From the NCBI GenBank assembly GCA_026552835.1, contig JAPMTY010000067.1:1-8035 (forward strand): a DNA stretch of 8,035 nucleotides, given 5' to 3'. The notes beneath the pieces are model-generated. The model did no database searches, was not told the origin of the DNA, and saw only the letters and a list, made by a program, of their open reading frames with translations. Positions 5,741 to 8,035 of the stretch are shown piece by piece (the first letter of the stretch is position 1; each line of letters opens with the position of its first letter). The translations under genes and the position numbers were made by a program. The DNA is from Candidatus Methanoperedens sp. GTDB taxonomy: Archaea > Halobacteriota > Methanosarcinia > Methanosarcinales > Methanoperedenaceae.

Positions 5741-6703
5741 TTAATACTTCCTCTCGATCATATAATCTGCAAGTCTGATAAGCGTGATCTTCGCTTCGGA
5801 ATCGGGAAGCACCGACAGTGCAGCTTTTCCCTGGTCCACGAACCCGATCGCTTTGTTCATGGCGTAATCTATCGAACCCGATTCTTTAAGAGTGGTAAGT
5901 GCCGCGTTAATCTCGCTTCGTGTGGCATTGCACTTTCCAAGAGCATCAATACTTATTCCTTTTGAAAGAGCATGGATTATGATGAGGGTGCGTTTTCCTT
6001 CAACTATATCCCCGCCCTGTGCTTTTCCAAGGATTTCTTCAGGTGTGATAAGATCAATTACGTCATCATATATCTGGAATCCAATGCCAGTGAAACGCCC
6101 GAAATCCCATAATGCCCTGGTATGATCGCGGTTTCCACCCGACAATGATGCTCCCATTTTTAGTGCCGTCGCAAAAAGAACAGCGGTTTTTTTCTCGACC
6201 ATTCGCATGTACTCTTCCTCTGTCACATCTTTGCGGGTCGCAAAATTCATATCCATCCATTGCCCTTCACAAATATCCGTACAGGTCTTGGAAAGAAGCT
6301 CAAGACTTTCAACGAGTCTTTGCGGATCGCTGTTTGTGCATGATAGTATCTCAAAAGCTTTTGAATACATAGCATCACCAGCTATGATGGCTCTTGGTAC
6401 ACCCCATTTCTTATGAACGGTAGTAAGTCCTCTTCTTAAGTCCGCCTCATCCATTATGTCATCATGGATCAATGTAAAATTATGGACGAGTTCAACCGCA
6501 ACTGCAGCAGGAAGAACGGTTTCGGCTTTTCCGCCAACCGCTTCAGCAGCGAGCAACAACGCGGACGGTCGAAGTCTCTTTCCCCCCGCATCAAGGAGAT
6601 GTCTCATTGCCCTGTATAATTCCTCCGGAGGAGTAATAGGGAGGAATTTTGGAATAGATTCATCCACTAATTTTGCTTTTTTCTGGAGGATTTCTTCTAT
6701 CAT
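5741..6703 (-). CDS. idsA: Short-chain isoprenyl diphosphate synthase (geranylgeranyl diphosphate synthase type)
   Basis: This 320-residue trans-prenyltransferase adds isopentenyl diphosphate units to an allylic primer, giving the C15/C20 diphosphates used for archaeal ether lipids. The first aspartate-rich motif is D81-D-I-M-D85 followed by RRG, and the second is D213-D-V-I-D217. The diphosphate-binding G41-K-R43 and R45 lie near the N-terminus, and a second GKR follows the second motif at 236-238. F76, five residues before the first motif, is the aromatic position that limits chain length in archaeal type-I GGPP synthases, so a C20 product is most likely. The start ATG 6703-6701 has GAGGT (plus-strand ACCTC 6713-6717) nine bases upstream. 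The gene follows the RNase J gene by 43 bp on the same strand, so the two are probably cotranscribed. No T-rich terminator is apparent on the minus strand just downstream. Confidence 0.94.
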   Translation of the reverse strand: MIEEILQKKAKLVDESIPKFLPITPPEELYRAMRHLLDAGGKRLRPSALLLAAEAVGGKAETVLPAAVAVELVHNFTLIHDDIMDEADLRRGLTTVHKKWGVPRAIIAGDAMYSKAFEILSCTNSDPQRLVESLELLSKTCTDICEGQWMDMNFATRKDVTEEEYMRMVEKKTAVLFATALKMGASLSGGNRDHTRALWDFGRFTGIGFQIYDDVIDLITPEEILGKAQGGDIVEGKRTLIIIHALSKGISIDALGKCNATRSEINAALTTLKESGSIDYAMNKAIGFVDQGKAALSVLPDSEAKITLIRLADYMIERKY

Positions 6704-6746
6704 GAACCTGCTACCTCAAAATGAAAATAATTCTGTACGGGACACT

Positions 6747-8035
6747 TCATACCACCATTTCCTCTCCATTCCTCATGATATGGACGGTATCACCGAAATG
6801 ATAACCGGCATCCTCTGCAAGTTCCACATAATGGGAATGCATGACCATGGTCCCATGAGACGGGATGACCTGCTCCGGATTTACAAGACGAAGGAGTTCC
6901 CAGTGGTCTTCCCTTGAAGCATGACCCGATACATGGACATTCTCATATATCCTTGCCCCTGCCATTTTCAATTTTATCTCAAGAGCATGTCTGTTTGCCA
7001 TTGTCATGGGGCTTGGGATAGTGTTTGCTGAAAAAATAACCTTGTCTCCGCGCTCAATCCTGTACTGGGTTTCACCGTTTGCGATCCTTGTCAGGATTGC
7101 ATCCGGTTCACCCTGATGTCCCGTAACTATGGGCAGGTAGTTCTTTTTTCCTTCCTGTGATATGCGTTTTAAGAATTTATCAACAGAATTCCTGTTGCCG
7201 TAAATTTCAAGATTCTTAGGGAATTTAATATATCCCATCTTCTGCGCAATTGATAGATAACGCTCCATTGACCGTCCCAGCAAAACCGGGATCCTGTCCA
7301 TTTCTTCTGCTGCCTGGATAATTGCATTAATGCGCGCCACATGAGAGGAAAATGTGGTGATTATTACTCCCGATTCTGTTTCTTCAGTTCCAAGAAGCAC
7401 ATCACGAACAAGATCTTTTGCTATTTTTTCAGAGGGAGTTTTACCTGAGAGACCGGAATTCGTGCTCTCTGTTATCATAGCCCTCACACCATCTTTACCC
7501 AGCTTCCTCAGCCGTGCGAAATCCGGCGCCTCACCGATGGTTGGGGTCCTGTCCAGTTTGAAATCACTTGCATACAATACCACACCATCCGGTGTATGTA
7601 TCGCAGCAAAAGCCGAATCCACAATGCTGTGCTGGATTCTTATGAATTCGATCTGGATATCCGGCGTAACATTATAACGCCCCCCGATCTTTAATGGGAT
7701 CACTTCATTATTCACCCTGAATTTCTTTTCATCTGATATCTCGTGCTTTACAAGCTCTGCCGTATACGGTGTCGCAATTATTGGCGCCTTGTACCTGTGG
7801 GCAAGTTTTGGTATCGCTCCGATATGGTCAAGATGACCATGTGTGCAGACGATGGCTTTTACGCTTCCTCCTGCATCCTTCATGATGGTGTCATCCGGGA
7901 TGGCTCCCATTTTGATAAGGTCCATGGAATGCATTTTGTCAATTTCCACATCCTCATGTATCTGCACCCTGTCAAGCTGAAGTCCCATATCAAGCACAAT
8001 AATATCATTATCTATTCTTACTCCGGTCATGTTGC
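6747..8035 (-). CDS. rnj: Ribonuclease J (archaeal, metallo-beta-lactamase/beta-CASP), N-terminus off window
   Basis: This archaeal RNase J is a zinc-dependent ribonuclease with 5'-to-3' exonuclease activity in RNA decay. The frame is open to the right edge: residues N-M precede TGVRIDNDIIVLDMG, matching the family's GRNMTAV start region, so about 17-20 N-terminal residues are missing and ATG 8030 is internal. Counting from that Met, the metal-binding H64-G-H-L-D68-H69 is intact, with H134 and D156 as further ligands. The beta-CASP region follows, with motif A around TE188ST, a histidine at H230 (FSSH), and the C-terminal HVSGH370 and PSH392G. The absence of a long C-terminal extension fits the archaeal form rather than bacterial RNase J. 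It sits directly upstream of idsA. In related methanogens, as I recall, these two follow isopentenyl phosphate kinase and fni, which would then lie beyond the right edge. Confidence 0.94.
   Translation of the reverse strand, partial: NMTGVRIDNDIIVLDMGLQLDRVQIHEDVEIDKMHSMDLIKMGAIPDDTIMKDAGGSVKAIVCTHGHLDHIGAIPKLAHRYKAPIIATPYTAELVKHEISDEKKFRVNNEVIPLKIGGRYNVTPDIQIEFIRIQHSIVDSAFAAIHTPDGVVLYASDFKLDRTPTIGEAPDFARLRKLGKDGVRAMITESTNSGLSGKTPSEKIAKDLVRDVLLGTEETESGVIITTFSSHVARINAIIQAAEEMDRIPVLLGRSMERYLSIAQKMGYIKFPKNLEIYGNRNSVDKFLKRISQEGKKNYLPIVTGHQGEPDAILTRIANGETQYRIERGDKVIFSANTIPSPMTMANRHALEIKLKMAGARIYENVHVSGHASREDHWELLRLVNPEQVIPSHGTMVMHSHYVELAEDAGYHFGDTVHIMRNGEEMVV

Noticed and set aside
8028..8030. ATG as the true start of RNase J
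   Set aside because: The frame stays open to the edge, the preceding codon is Asn, and the family normally has a GEVGRNM-type start region before this Met, so the gene is cut by the window boundary.
1..8035. tRNA or rRNA genes, defence or toxin-antitoxin modules
   Set aside because: I saw no tRNA-like cloverleaf, rRNA segment, or paired small toxin/antitoxin genes in the intergenic regions.

Overview
The window comes from a methane-metabolising euryarchaeon, most likely in or near the Methanosarcinales. It encodes the gamma subunit of the archaeal acetyl-CoA decarbonylase/synthase, the committed enzyme of methanopterin biosynthesis, an archaeal type-1 release factor (aRF1), an archaeal RNase J and a short-chain archaeal prenyl diphosphate synthase. 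Gene starts use GAGG-like ribosome binding sites, and AT-rich TATA-like boxes precede several genes. The dispersed CCGCAGATTAACGCAGATT-type repeats recall what I remember of Ca. Methanoperedens (ANME-2d) genomes. That genus-level placement is inference only.

Layout: 1-2844 is read on the plus strand and 2922-8035 on the minus strand, with a convergent junction at 2845-2921. Plus strand: the last codons of an upstream gene (probably cdhD), then cdhE with an overlapping start, a pyrimidine-rich terminator region, an ftsZ-family gene with its own promoter, a perfect 10-bp hairpin plus T-run terminator, and an unrecognised 66-residue protein. Minus strand, in transcription order: RNase J (its N-terminus lies beyond the right edge), idsA (geranylgeranyl diphosphate synthase type), a 535-bp gene-free tract packed with nested inverted repeats and a 10-nt tandem repeat, mptG, and prf1 (aRF1).

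How the genes work together: cdhD/cdhE carry methyl-group transfer in the Wood-Ljungdahl branch and pass methyl groups to and from the tetrahydromethanopterin-type carrier whose synthesis depends on mptG. idsA supplies the C20 chain of archaeal ether lipids, and RNase J plus idsA form a tight cluster (43-bp gap). ftsZ and prf1 are core division and translation genes. This is mainly conserved housekeeping DNA.

I do not see a convincing undescribed multi-gene system. The parts most worth a second look are the composite inverted-repeat tract at 5206-5740 and its satellite copy abutting the prf1 stop codon, the tail-less FtsZ with cysteines in its nucleotide loops, the orphan 66-residue protein, and a dyad at the prf1 transcription start.
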